Source: VRUE01 sp040879985
Lineage (GTDB): Bacteria > Actinomycetota > Thermoleophilia > Solirubrobacterales > 70-9
Direction: 5' to 3'
DNA: 64,000 nucleotides
NCBI GenBank assembly: GCA_040879985.1
Contig: JBBDJH010000021.1
Span: 62,001 to 126,000, forward strand
In this document: one piece after another, positions 8,931-17,604 of the stretch
Position numbering within the stretch: position 1 is the first letter of the stretch
How the letters are laid out: each line of letters starts with the position of its first letter
Translations under genes and position numbers: made by a program
Notes under the pieces: model-generated
Database searches by the model: none
What the model was told of the DNA's origin: nothing
What the model saw: only the letters and a program-made list of their open reading frames with translations

Positions 8931-8972
8931 CGCAGTCCAGCGGCGATCTGGGCCCGTCATTAGGGTGCTGGC

Positions 8973-9446
8973 GTGGACTATGACCCGATCGCCGTCGCCT
9001 TGAAGTTCGGCTTCCTCGCCGTCCTCTACCTGTTCCTGCTCTGGATCGCGCGCAGCGCGCTGAAGGACCTGCGCGGCACCGTCGCCCCGGCGCCGGACGC
9101 GACCGGCTTCCACCCCGTGCCCTCCTACGAGGCCGCCGCGGGCGGCGGCGACGCCTGGTTGGTGGCGCTGCGCGGCGGCGGGCTGAGCGAGGGGGAGCGC
9201 TTCGACCTGATCGGCGGCCTCTCGATCGGCCGCTCGCAGGAGGCCGACGTGCGGATCGACGACCGCTACGCCTCCGGCCTGCACGCGAGGATCTTCTCGC
9301 GCGAGGGACGAGCCTACGTCGAAGACATGAGCTCGACCAACGGCACGCTGCTCAACGACGCCGCCCTGCACGGCGAGGCCGAGCTGATCGACGGCGACGT
9401 GGTGCGGATCGGCGACACCGAGTTCAGGTTCGAGGCGGGGGGCTGA
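8973..9446 (+). CDS. fhaB: FhaB-type membrane-anchored FHA protein
   Basis: 157 residues. One N-terminal membrane helix (about residues 10-26, KFGFLAVLYLFLLWIA) is followed by a linker and an FHA domain with SIGRSQEADVRI, SGLHARIFS and SSTNGTLLND. The FHA Arg, Ser, His and Asn residues that hold phosphothreonine are all present. It starts with GTG at 8973, 42 bases after fhaA. The family (FipA/FhaB partners) docks kinase-phosphorylated proteins at the division site; here it sits directly before the phosphatase and SEDS genes, matching that role. Confidence 0.92.
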   Translation: MDYDPIAVALKFGFLAVLYLFLLWIARSALKDLRGTVAPAPDATGFHPVPSYEAAAGGGDAWLVALRGGGLSEGERFDLIGGLSIGRSQEADVRIDDRYASGLHARIFSREGRAYVEDMSSTNGTLLNDAALHGEAELIDGDVVRIGDTEFRFEAGG

Positions 9447-9448
9447 CG

Positions 9449-10630
9449 ATGCTGCGCGTCGACGACCAGGCCTTCCGCACCGACACCGGGCGGCAGCGCA
9501 GCGAGAACGAGGATTCGCTCTTCGTCCGCGCGCCGATCTTCGTCGTCGCCGACGGCATGGGTGGCGCCCAGGCCGGCGAGGTCGCCTCGAAAACCGCGGC
9601 CGACGCCTTCGACCGCGACCTCCCCGAGGGTCCCCCCGAGCACTTCCTGCGCGAGACGATCGAGGCCGCCAACCGGCGCATCCACGAGCTCGCCCGCGCC
9701 GACCCGTCGAAGGCCGGGATGGGAACGACGATCACCGCGGCGATCGTCGCGGCGCAGAGCGAAGAGGTCAGCATCGGCCATGTCGGCGACAGCCGCGCCT
9801 ACCGGCTGCGCCGCGGCAAGCTCGAGCGGCTCACCCGCGACCACTCGCTGGTCGAGGAGATGCGCCGCAAGGGGCAGATCACCGACGCCCAGGCGGAGGA
9901 CCACCCGCAGCGCTCGATCATCACCCGCGCGCTCGGCCCCGAGCCCGAGGTCGAGGTCGACCTGCAGACCGTGCCGGCGGCCCCCGGCGATGTCTTCCTG
10001 CTCTGCTCGGACGGGCTGACGACGATGGTCGGCGAGGAGCGCATCGCCGCTGTGCTCACCGCGACGACCTCGATGCGCGAGGCGGTGCGGACCCTGGTCG
10101 ACGAGGCCAACGGCGCCGGCGGCCGCGACAACATCACCGCGCTCGCCTTCCGCCTCGGCGACGCCGCGGCCCCGCACGGCGAGGCGCCCGAGCAGGCGAC
10201 CCTGGTCGGCGCCGCCGCGGAGGAAGCCGGCCTGACCGCGACCGAGGTGCGCCGCCGCGCCGCCGGCGAGGCCGCCCGCGAGCGCCGCGAGCAGCTCGCC
10301 GCCAAGCCGCGTCGCCGCCGCCTGCGCCAGGCGGCGAAGCTGCTAGCCGTCATCGCCCTGCTCGCCGCGGTCGCCTTCGGCGCCTGGTACGGCAACCGCC
10401 AGGTCTGGTTCCTCGGCAGCGACGAGAGCGGCCGCGTCTCGCTCTACCGCGGCCTGCCCTACGAGCTCCCCTTCGGCGTCGAGCTCTACCGCGAGCACTA
10501 CGCGAGCCCGGTTCAGACCGTTGCCCTGCCGCCGAAGCGCCGCGACGCCGTCAGCGGCCACGCGATCCGCTCGCGCGAGGACGCCGTCTCGCTGGTCGAA
10601 GACATCGAACGCAGCCAGGGAGTTCCTTGA
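9449..10630 (+). CDS. pstP: PP2C-family Ser/Thr protein phosphatase
   Basis: Metal-dependent phosphatase of 393 residues that reverses PknA/PknB-type phosphorylation. The catalytic domain (about residues 1-235) has RSENEDS, VVADGMGG, GTTITAA, VGDSRAYRLR, SDGLT and GGRDNITA with the usual Asp ligands. A basic linker (about 265-295) leads to a membrane helix (AKLLAVIALLAAVAFGAWYG) and a short extracytoplasmic tail. It starts 2 bases after fhaB and its stop overlaps the next start, so translational coupling is likely. Confidence 0.95.
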   Translation: MLRVDDQAFRTDTGRQRSENEDSLFVRAPIFVVADGMGGAQAGEVASKTAADAFDRDLPEGPPEHFLRETIEAANRRIHELARADPSKAGMGTTITAAIVAAQSEEVSIGHVGDSRAYRLRRGKLERLTRDHSLVEEMRRKGQITDAQAEDHPQRSIITRALGPEPEVEVDLQTVPAAPGDVFLLCSDGLTTMVGEERIAAVLTATTSMREAVRTLVDEANGAGGRDNITALAFRLGDAAAPHGEAPEQATLVGAAAEEAGLTATEVRRRAAGEAARERREQLAAKPRRRRLRQAAKLLAVIALLAAVAFGAWYGNRQVWFLGSDESGRVSLYRGLPYELPFGVELYREHYASPVQTVALPPKRRDAVSGHAIRSREDAVSLVEDIERSQGVP

Positions 10631-11955
10631 GCAGCGCCAGAAACCGGGAGCTCGTCGCCCTCGTCCCGGTCGCCCTGCTGCTCAGCGCCGGCTTCGCCGC
10701 GGTCTTCGCCCAGGAGAACGACCGGCTCGGCGACGCCAGCCTGGTCTACGGCGCCTACTTCCTCGCCGTCTGCCTCGCCACCCACGTCTACCTGCGCCTG
10801 CGCCTCGCCAGCGCCGACCCCTACCTGTTCCCGCTGGCCGCGCTGCTCACCGCTTTCGGGCTGGTGATGATCTACCGGATCGACGCCGACCTCGCCCGCG
10901 ACCAGGCCAACTGGTTCGTCCTCGGCCTGGTCCTCTTCGCGCTGACGGTCCATTTCCTCCGCGACTACGACGTGCTCGAGCGCTACCGCTACACGATCGC
11001 CGGCGCCGCCCTGCTGCTGCTGCTGGCGCCGCGCCTGCCGGGGATCGGCCAGCAGGTCAACGGCGCCTACCTCGGGGTGAAGGTCGGCCCGCTCGCCTTC
11101 CAGCCCGCCGAGTTCGCGAAGATCGGCATCGTCGTCTTCCTCGCCAGCTACCTGCGCGAGCATCGCGAGGTGCTGATCGTCGGCGCCCGGCGGGTGCTCG
11201 GCGTCACCCTGCCGCCGCTCAAGCACCTCGGCCCGCTGCTCGTCGTCTGGGGCGCCTCGATGTTCATGCTCGTCTTCATCCGCGACCTGGGCAGCTCGCT
11301 GATGTTCTTCGCCGCCTTCCTCGCCCTGCTCTACGTGGCGACGGGCCGCTTCTCCTTCGTCGTCATCGGCATCGGCCTGTTCCTGGTCGGCGCCTGGTTC
11401 TTCGCCTCGACCGTTCCCCACGTCAGCGACCGGATCGAGGTCTGGCTCGACCCCTACCAGAACCCCGCCACGAGCGGCTACCAGATCCTCCAGTCGATCT
11501 TCGCCCAGGCCGACGGCGGCCTCTTCGGCAAGGGCTTCGGCCAGGCGCTGATCGCGATCCCCGGCACCGACAACGCGCTGCTGCCGGCGGCGCAGACCGA
11601 CACGATCTACGCGCTGATCGTCAACGAGGCCGGCCTCTTCGGCGCCAGCGGGCTGGTCCTCGCCTACCTGCTGTTCGCGGCGCGCGGCTTCAAGATCGCC
11701 CTGCTTGCCGACGACGGCTTCTCGAAGCTGCTCGCGACCGGCCTCACCGCCGTCTTCGCCTTCCAGGCCTTCGTGATCATCGGCGGCGTCACCCGGGTGA
11801 TCCCGCTGACCGGCGTCACCCTGCCCTTCGTCAGCTACGGCGGCAGCTCGATCGTCGCCAACTTCGTCCTCCTGGCGCTGCTGCTGCTGATCTCCGACCG
11901 CGCCCGCCGCGAGGCGACGGCGCCGCGCGGGGCCTTCGCCGGCGGGGGGGCTTGA
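10627..11955 (+). CDS. rodA: SEDS-family peptidoglycan glycosyltransferase (RodA/FtsW)
   Basis: Polytopic membrane enzyme of 442 residues that polymerises lipid II into glycan strands. It has about 12 hydrophobic helices, with signature blocks GAYLGVKVGPLAFQPAEFAKIGIV and FVSYGGSS near the C-terminus. The TTG start at 10627 overlaps the pstP stop (TTGA). A class B penicillin-binding protein follows 4 bases later, the usual SEDS-bPBP partner arrangement. Whether it serves elongation (RodA) or division (FtsW) cannot be decided from this sequence; the operon type matches the actinobacterial rodA-pbpA locus. Confidence 0.93.
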   Translation: MSSARNRELVALVPVALLLSAGFAAVFAQENDRLGDASLVYGAYFLAVCLATHVYLRLRLASADPYLFPLAALLTAFGLVMIYRIDADLARDQANWFVLGLVLFALTVHFLRDYDVLERYRYTIAGAALLLLLAPRLPGIGQQVNGAYLGVKVGPLAFQPAEFAKIGIVVFLASYLREHREVLIVGARRVLGVTLPPLKHLGPLLVVWGASMFMLVFIRDLGSSLMFFAAFLALLYVATGRFSFVVIGIGLFLVGAWFFASTVPHVSDRIEVWLDPYQNPATSGYQILQSIFAQADGGLFGKGFGQALIAIPGTDNALLPAAQTDTIYALIVNEAGLFGASGLVLAYLLFAARGFKIALLADDGFSKLLATGLTAVFAFQAFVIIGGVTRVIPLTGVTLPFVSYGGSSIVANFVLLALLLLISDRARREATAPRGAFAGGGA

Positions 11956-11959
11956 GGCG

Positions 11960-13423
11960 ATGAACCGGCAGATCGTCCAGCTCTTCGGCCTGACCGTCGC
12001 CCTCTTCGCCGTCCTGATCGTCTTCACCTCGTGGTGGTCGGTCTTCGACGCGGAGGCGCTGAAGGGCAAGCGGGCCAACACCCGCCCGTTGCTGGAGCAG
12101 CAGCAGATCGAGCGCGGCCGCATTCTCGCCGCCGACGGCACCGTGCTCGCCCGCTCGGTCGCCAAGGGCCGCGGCGAGGCGCGCCGCTACGTGCGTCGCT
12201 ACCCGCAAGGGGCGCTCTTCGGCCACCCGATCGGCTACAGCTTCGTCCGCGAGGGCGACAGCGAGTTCGAGAAGTTCCACAACGACGAGCTGGTCGGCGA
12301 GGGCTCGGAGTTCGGCTCGATCCTCGACGCGCTGCGCGGCGGCGAGCAGGAGGGCAACGACATCGTCACCAACATCGACGCCGAGGCGCAGCGGGTCGCG
12401 CTGGCCGGCCTCGAAGCGGCCGGCTTCGGCGCCGTGGTCGCGATCGAGCCGAGCTCGGGGCGGGTGCGGGTGATGGCCTCCAACCCGCCCTATGACCCCA
12501 ACCGGGTGCCGAGCGAACTGACCGAGTTGAACCAGAACGTGCTCGAAACGCCGCTGCTCGACCGCGCCAGCCAGGGCCGCTACCCGCCGGGCTCGACCTT
12601 CAAGGTCGTGACCGCCGCCGCCGGGCTCGACAGCGGCGCGATCACGCCCGAAACGACGATCGACGCCCCCGGCACGATCGACGTCCAGGGCCAGCCGGTC
12701 TCCAACAGCGGCGGCCAGAGCTTCGGCCCGATCGCGCTCGACACGGCGCTGACCAACTCGGTCAACACCTGGTTCGCGCAGCTCGGCGAACAGATCGGCG
12801 CCGAGACGATGTTCGAGTACATGGACGCCTTCGGCTTCGGCTCGACCCCGGCGATCGACCTGCCCTCCGATCAGGTCGAGACCAGCGGGATCTTCGAGGA
12901 CGACGAGCTGCTCGGCCCGGGCGACCCGATCGACGTCGCCCGCGTCGCCTTCGGCCAGGAGCGGCTGCTGGCGACGCCGCTGCAGATGGCCGAGGTCGCC
13001 GCAGCGATCGCCAACGGCGGCAGCCTGATGCGGCCGCAGATCTGGAGCCGCGTGGTCGATCCCGACGGCCGCGTCACCGAGCGGCTCGACCCGGCCCAGT
13101 ACAGCCGGCCGATCGACTCGGAGACCGCGGCCGAGCTGACCGCGGCGATGGAAGGCGTCGTCGCGGAAGGCACCGGGACCCCGGCGGCGATCCCCGGCAT
13201 CGCCGTCGCCGGCAAGACCGGCACCGCGGAAACCCCGTTCAACGAGAGCTGCGGCGGCGGCAGCGGCGAGAACCAGGCCTGGTTCATCGGCTTCGCGCCC
13301 GCCGAGGACCCGCAGATCGCGATCGCCGCCTCGATCGAGTGCACCACTGCCTTCGGCAGCGAAGTCGCGGCGCCGATCTTCCGCGAAGTCGCCGAAACCG
13401 TGATCGACAACGAAGGGAGCTGA
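11960..13423 (+). CDS. pbpA: Class B penicillin-binding protein (transpeptidase)
   Basis: Cross-links peptidoglycan as partner of the SEDS enzyme encoded 4 bases upstream. It has 487 residues: an N-terminal signal anchor (about 7-24), a dimerisation-like region with RGRILAADG, then a transpeptidase domain. The active-site motifs are PPGSTFK (catalytic Ser in the SxxK), SVN and KTGTAE. The length fits mycobacterial-type PbpA. It lacks PASTA repeats, which are instead on the neighbouring kinase. Confidence 0.95.
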   Translation: MNRQIVQLFGLTVALFAVLIVFTSWWSVFDAEALKGKRANTRPLLEQQQIERGRILAADGTVLARSVAKGRGEARRYVRRYPQGALFGHPIGYSFVREGDSEFEKFHNDELVGEGSEFGSILDALRGGEQEGNDIVTNIDAEAQRVALAGLEAAGFGAVVAIEPSSGRVRVMASNPPYDPNRVPSELTELNQNVLETPLLDRASQGRYPPGSTFKVVTAAAGLDSGAITPETTIDAPGTIDVQGQPVSNSGGQSFGPIALDTALTNSVNTWFAQLGEQIGAETMFEYMDAFGFGSTPAIDLPSDQVETSGIFEDDELLGPGDPIDVARVAFGQERLLATPLQMAEVAAAIANGGSLMRPQIWSRVVDPDGRVTERLDPAQYSRPIDSETAAELTAAMEGVVAEGTGTPAAIPGIAVAGKTGTAETPFNESCGGGSGENQAWFIGFAPAEDPQIAIAASIECTTAFGSEVAAPIFREVAETVIDNEGS

Positions 13424-13425
13424 CA

Positions 13426-15297
13426 GTGTCGCCTGAAGTCGGCGAGGGAAGCACAATCGACGGCCGCTACCGGCTGCTGCGCAGGATCGGCTCCGGCGGG
13501 ATGGCGGACGTCTGGCTGGCCGAGGACCCGCACCTGCAGCGCCGCGTCGCGCTCAAGGTCCTGCACCGCCGCTTCGCCCAGGACCGCGAGTTCGTCGAGC
13601 GCTTCCGCCGCGAGGCCGAGGCCGCCGCCGGCCTCTCGCATCCCAACATCGTCGCCGTCTACGACCGCGGCGACGTCGACGGCACCTACTACATCGCGAT
13701 GCAGCTGCTCGAGGGCCGCTCGCTGAAGGAGCTGATCGACCAGGGGCTGACAGCGGAGCAGTCGGCCGGCTTGATCCGCCAGGTGCTCGAGGCGGCCGGC
13801 TTCGCCCACCGCAACGGCGTCGTCCACCGCGACCTGAAGCCGCAGAACGTCATTGTCGATGACGAGGGCAAGGCGACGGTGACCGACTTCGGCATCGCCC
13901 GCGCCGGCGCCTCGGAGATCACCCAGGCCGGCTCGGTGATGGGCACGCCGCATTACCTCTCGCCCGAGCAGGCCCAGGGCCAGGCGGTGACCGCGGTCTC
14001 CGACCTCTACTCGGTCGGGGTGATCCTCTACGAGGCGCTCGCCGGGCAGGTGCCCTTCGAGGCCGAGTCGGCGGTGGCGATCGCGATGAAGCAGGTCTCG
14101 CACACACCGCAGCGGCCGAGCTCGCTCAACCCGGCGGTCTCGCCGGCCCTCGACGCGGTGGTGATGCGGGCCCTGGAAAAGGACCCCGGCCAGCGCTTCC
14201 AGAGCGCCGAGGCGTTCATCGCCGCGCTCGACGCGGCGCTGCGCGACCCGGCCGCCGTGGGCGGGGGGACGGCCGCCTTCGCGGCGTTGCCGCCGCCCGT
14301 CGTCGGGCCCGACGACGCGCTCGCCGCCGAGGCCGACCCGGACGAGGAGCGCCGCAAGCGCCGCCGCCTCTGGATCGCGCTGGCCGTCGCCGCGGTGCTG
14401 ATCGGCGCCCTGCTCGGCTTTGCGCTGACCCGCGACACCGAGACCGAGGTTCCCGGCGTGACCGGCAACCAGCTCGGCGTGGCGATCTCGCTGCTCGAAC
14501 AGAACGGCTTCAAGGTCGGCGACGTCGACCGCGTGCAGCGCCAGGTCGCCGCCAACACGGTGCTCGAGCAGGACCCGCCGTCCGGGACGGCCTCGCTCGA
14601 GTGCGCCGTGCTCAGCTTCTTCTGCTCGAAGCCGAAGGTGGGGCTGACCGTCAGCGCCGGCCCGGGCAGCGCCGCGGTGCCGGGTGGGCTGGCCGGGATG
14701 AGCGAGGAAGAGGCGAGCGAACGGGTCGAACAGGCGGGCTTCGTCGTCCAGGTCGTCAGGGCCAACTCCGCCCAGGTCGAGTCCGGCCTGGTGATCCGTT
14801 CGCAGCCGTCGGGGGGGACGACCGCGACCCGCGGCTCGACCGTCTTGCTCACCGTCTCCAAAGGTCAGAGGCTGGCCAAGGTGCCGGTCCTGGTCGGCAC
14901 GCAGCGCTCGGTCGCGGTGCAGCAGATCCGCGGCCGCGGCTTCAGCCCCAGCGTCGAAGAGGAAGAAAGCCCGAGGCCGGCGGGCGAGGTGATCCGCCAG
15001 GCGCCGAGCGCCGGCTCCGAGCTGCCGGCCGGCTCGGCGGTCTCGATCGTCGTCTCCAGCGGCGAACGGCAGGCGCGGGTGCCGAACGTGATCGGCAACG
15101 AAAGGCGGCAGGCCGTCGAAACGCTGCGCGAAGCCGGCCTCGACCCGTCGGTCTCCGAAGAGGAAACCGAAGTCCCGGCGCAGGTCGGCCGGGTTACCGA
15201 CCAGTTCCCGCCGCCAGGCGCCGAAGTCGAGCCCGGCTCGGCGGTCACGGTGACGGTCGGCAAACGGGCGGCGGAAAGCGAAGCGGAAGCGGAATGA
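13426..15297 (+). CDS. pknB: PASTA-domain Ser/Thr kinase
   Basis: Membrane kinase of 623 residues that senses muropeptides or lipid II. GTG at 13426 is chosen because GGGAG sits upstream and the kinase domain starts at once. GSGGMADVW (22-30), Lys44, HRDLKPQN and DFGIAR are intact. A membrane helix follows at about 316-337 (LWIALAVAAVLIGALLGFAL), then four PASTA repeats to the end (PGVTGNQLG, GLAGMSEEEA, VPVLVGTQRS, VPNVIGNERR starts). It is the sixth gene of the division operon and shares its ATGA stop-start overlap with ddl. Confidence 0.96.
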   Translation: MSPEVGEGSTIDGRYRLLRRIGSGGMADVWLAEDPHLQRRVALKVLHRRFAQDREFVERFRREAEAAAGLSHPNIVAVYDRGDVDGTYYIAMQLLEGRSLKELIDQGLTAEQSAGLIRQVLEAAGFAHRNGVVHRDLKPQNVIVDDEGKATVTDFGIARAGASEITQAGSVMGTPHYLSPEQAQGQAVTAVSDLYSVGVILYEALAGQVPFEAESAVAIAMKQVSHTPQRPSSLNPAVSPALDAVVMRALEKDPGQRFQSAEAFIAALDAALRDPAAVGGGTAAFAALPPPVVGPDDALAAEADPDEERRKRRRLWIALAVAAVLIGALLGFALTRDTETEVPGVTGNQLGVAISLLEQNGFKVGDVDRVQRQVAANTVLEQDPPSGTASLECAVLSFFCSKPKVGLTVSAGPGSAAVPGGLAGMSEEEASERVEQAGFVVQVVRANSAQVESGLVIRSQPSGGTTATRGSTVLLTVSKGQRLAKVPVLVGTQRSVAVQQIRGRGFSPSVEEEESPRPAGEVIRQAPSAGSELPAGSAVSIVVSSGERQARVPNVIGNERRQAVETLREAGLDPSVSEEETEVPAQVGRVTDQFPPPGAEVEPGSAVTVTVGKRAAESEAEAE

Positions 15298-16262
15298 AGG
15301 TCGCGGTCCTCTGCGGCGGGCGCTCCTCCGAGCACGACGTCTCGCTGCGCTCCGGCGAGGCGGTGGCGCGCGGGCTCGAGGCGGCCGGCCACGAGGCGCT
15401 GCCGGTGACGATCGGCCGCGACGGCGGCTGGAGCTACCGCGGCGCCCCGGTCGAGCTGCTGCCGGCCGCCGGGCTGTTCGGCGCCGACGCGGCCTTCCCC
15501 GCCCTGCACGGGCCCTTCGGCGAGGACGGCAGCGTGCAGGGTGTGCTCGAGTGGCTCGACCTGCCCTACGTCGGCTCCGACGTGCTCGCCTCGGCGATCT
15601 GCATGGACAAGCTGACCCTGAAGCGCCTCTTCGCCCAGGCCGGCCTGCCGCAGGTCGACTTCGTCGCCGCCGGGCAACCCGGCTGGCGCGAGCGCTGCGC
15701 GGCGCTGGGGCTGCCGCTGTGGGTCAAGCCCTCGCGGCTCGGCTCCAGCGTCGGGATCAGCAGGGTCGAGAGCCTCGGCGAGGAGCTCGACGCCGCGGTC
15801 GACCTCGCCCTGCGCCACGACCCGCGCGTGATCGTCGAGGCCCACGCGCCGGGCCGCGAGATCGAGTGCTCGCTACTCGGCAACGAGCGGGTCGAGACTT
15901 CGCTGCCGGGTGAGGTCGTCGCCGACGGTGAGTGGTACGACTACGAGACCAAGTACCGGCAGGGCGGCATGGAGCTGGTCGTGCCGGCCGAGATCCCGGA
16001 CGAGACCGCGACCGCGCTGCGCGAGCTCGCGGCCACCGCCTTCGAGATCGGCGGCTGCGCCGGCCTCGCCCGCTGCGACTTCTTCCTCGAAGCCGACGGC
16101 CGCCTGCTCGTCAACGAGATCAACACGATGCCCGGCTTCACCGAGACCAGCGTCTACGCGAAGCTCTGGGAGGCCACCGGCCTCGCCTACCCGGACCTCT
16201 GCGACCGCCTGGTCAAGCTGGCGATCGAGCGCCACACCCAGGCCCGCTCACACGAGTTCTGA
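15294..16262 (+). CDS. ddl: D-alanine--D-alanine ligase
   Basis: ATP-grasp ligase that makes the D-Ala-D-Ala end of the peptidoglycan stem; 322 residues, normal length. The family signatures HGPFGEDGSVQG (N-terminal) and LVNEINTMPGFTETS (C-terminal Mg site) are present, along with the KPSRLGSSVGIS loop. The ATG at 15294 overlaps the pknB stop (ATGA), so the ligase is translationally coupled to the PASTA kinase, an operon member that many actinobacteria keep elsewhere. The TGA stop lies inside a 20-base palindrome marking the island boundary. Confidence 0.95.
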   Translation: MKVAVLCGGRSSEHDVSLRSGEAVARGLEAAGHEALPVTIGRDGGWSYRGAPVELLPAAGLFGADAAFPALHGPFGEDGSVQGVLEWLDLPYVGSDVLASAICMDKLTLKRLFAQAGLPQVDFVAAGQPGWRERCAALGLPLWVKPSRLGSSVGISRVESLGEELDAAVDLALRHDPRVIVEAHAPGREIECSLLGNERVETSLPGEVVADGEWYDYETKYRQGGMELVVPAEIPDETATALRELAATAFEIGGCAGLARCDFFLEADGRLLVNEINTMPGFTETSVYAKLWEATGLAYPDLCDRLVKLAIERHTQARSHEF

Positions 16263-16279
16263 CCCGCGGCCGCGGGTCA
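16260..16279. terminator. 20-bp perfect palindrome at the ddl stop
   Basis: TGACCCGCGGCCGCGGGTCA is self-complementary over all 20 bases. Its left TGA is the ddl stop and its right TCA is the stop, on the other strand, of the kinase 3'-end remnant. This suits a shared terminator for two genes that once converged here. Confidence 0.6.
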
Positions 16280-16335
16280 GCCCAGCAGGACTATGTCGGT
16301 TATCTCTACCTGGTAGCGGCCGGGTTGCTCGCCGG
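16275..16335. repeat. Left island boundary: copy of the kinase gene 3' end
   Basis: These 61 bases match 26029-26089 at 57 positions in the same orientation. Read on the minus strand they encode EQPGRYQVEITDIVLLG and a stop, the last residues of the kinase encoded at 26031-27542 (which has IALLG). The similarity stops abruptly to the right. This is what an attachment-site duplication looks like after integration into the 3' end of a gene; no integrase gene is visible. Confidence 0.85.
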
Positions 16336-16395
16336 TTGGCATTCTGTGTGCGCGTATCTACTCGTGCAACGGACATACATGGCTATCCTGCCCAT

Positions 16396-16947
16396 GTGGG
16401 CGCAATTCAAAAGCTGGCTGAAGAGTTGAACGCGGATGAGCGCACGCTGCGCCGTGCGGTGACGCAGAACACGATCCGCTGCCGACGGCCGGGCCCTCGG
16501 CGGATCCGATTGGCCCCGGGCGAGTCGCAATACCTGCGGGGTCACTGGCAGCTTCTGGCCAACCTTCGTCAAGCGCTGCGCACCCAGCGCGGCATCCGAC
16601 TCGCGGTGCTCTACGGCTCCGTGGCACGCGGAGACGAGGACGCCGGCTCCGACCTGGACCTTCTCGTCGACCTGGCCGACGACACGTCGCTGACGCCTTT
16701 TCGGCTGGCAACGCATCTGGGTGGCGCCGCCGGGCGTGAGGTCGACATTGCCCACCTCGACAGGGTTCAAAAGAACGCTCCGCTCCTCCTCGCCCGCGTG
16801 TTGGACGAGGGGAGGGTGATCGTCGACCGAGACGGCATCTGGCAGGATCTCTACGAGCGCCGTCGAGCCATCCGGGCCCGTGGGCAGCGCTCATACCGGC
16901 GACAGGTGGATGAAGCCGCACATGCGATCGCGGAGTTGACCGCATGA
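16396..16947 (+). CDS. MNT-type nucleotidyltransferase with N-terminal helix-turn-helix
   Basis: 183 residues from GTG 16396. Residues 1-40 look like a helix-turn-helix (IQKLAEELNADERTLRRAV). The minimal nucleotidyltransferase domain follows, with G74-S75 in LYGSVARG, Asp86 and Asp88 in SDLDLLV, and the third Asp117 in REVDIAH. All catalytic positions are present. In type VII toxin-antitoxin pairs such enzymes AMPylate and silence a HEPN toxin. The downstream gene overlaps by ATGA, fitting a two-gene module. The GTG was chosen because it precedes the first conserved helix; the open frame upstream runs through ddl out of frame. First gene of the island. Confidence 0.82.
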   Translation: MGAIQKLAEELNADERTLRRAVTQNTIRCRRPGPRRIRLAPGESQYLRGHWQLLANLRQALRTQRGIRLAVLYGSVARGDEDAGSDLDLLVDLADDTSLTPFRLATHLGGAAGREVDIAHLDRVQKNAPLLLARVLDEGRVIVDRDGIWQDLYERRRAIRARGQRSYRRQVDEAAHAIAELTA

Positions 16948-17495
16948 CCCGCGAGCTCAAAACCCAGATCGGCCCCAAGGCCCGGCAGGCGGAGGAAGCC
17001 AGGTTGTCGCGTCTCTGCAAGTCCATCCATAAGCACAAGGCTGGCTTGGACTTCGCGGTCGAGGAGAGCTTCGGAGGCGAACTCGAGGGCGAGGCATGGC
17101 GTGCGGCATTCGAGTCCTCCGAGCCCCACGACACGATCCGGACCATGGCCGTGACCGGCAGCTACTCGGCGATAGTCAACGCCAGTGTCGAGATACTCAA
17201 GGCCGCCGCCGGCAACCGGTTGATCGGCCTCTTGCCGCACCGCCGCCCCCACGCCGGTCAGGTGTTCGCATCGGTCCGTATCGACGGAGGCCTAACCGAG
17301 GAGCAGGCCGCCCTGCTGGACGAGCTCTACATACTGGAGGGCCGACTCGAGCACGCCTCCCCGGATGTGGACGCCGAGGAAGTCCGCGATCACGTCGAAC
17401 GCCTCCGCACCGAGCTTCCAGCCTTGATCGAAAGCCTCCACACCTGGCTCAAGTCGTACGGCATCACGTTGGGTGGGAGCCCGCCAACGCACTGA
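16944..17495 (+). CDS. Unknown partner of the nucleotidyltransferase
   Basis: 183 residues, mostly helical and charged, with a possible coiled segment near the C-terminus (DAEEVRDHVERLRTELPALIESL). It starts at the ATG overlapping the upstream stop (ATGA), so the two are surely co-translated. By position it could be the HEPN-like toxin or its regulator, but I do not see the HEPN R-x4-6-H signature, so the family is not assigned. No signal peptide or membrane segment. Confidence 0.75.
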   Translation: MTRELKTQIGPKARQAEEARLSRLCKSIHKHKAGLDFAVEESFGGELEGEAWRAAFESSEPHDTIRTMAVTGSYSAIVNASVEILKAAAGNRLIGLLPHRRPHAGQVFASVRIDGGLTEEQAALLDELYILEGRLEHASPDVDAEEVRDHVERLRTELPALIESLHTWLKSYGITLGGSPPTH

Positions 17496-17604
17496 ACCGG
17501 CGATTTGGGCGCTGTGTGCACAGACAAAGCCCGCACAACCGCTTTCACGCGGAAGCGGAAGTCAAGACCACGGTCTAGGCCTAAGTTGAGTGCCCACGCT
17601 GCGC

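Noticed and set aside
16944..17495. HEPN toxin assignment for the nucleotidyltransferase partner
   Set aside because: The expected R-x4-6-H motif is not visible, so only its genetic coupling is reported.
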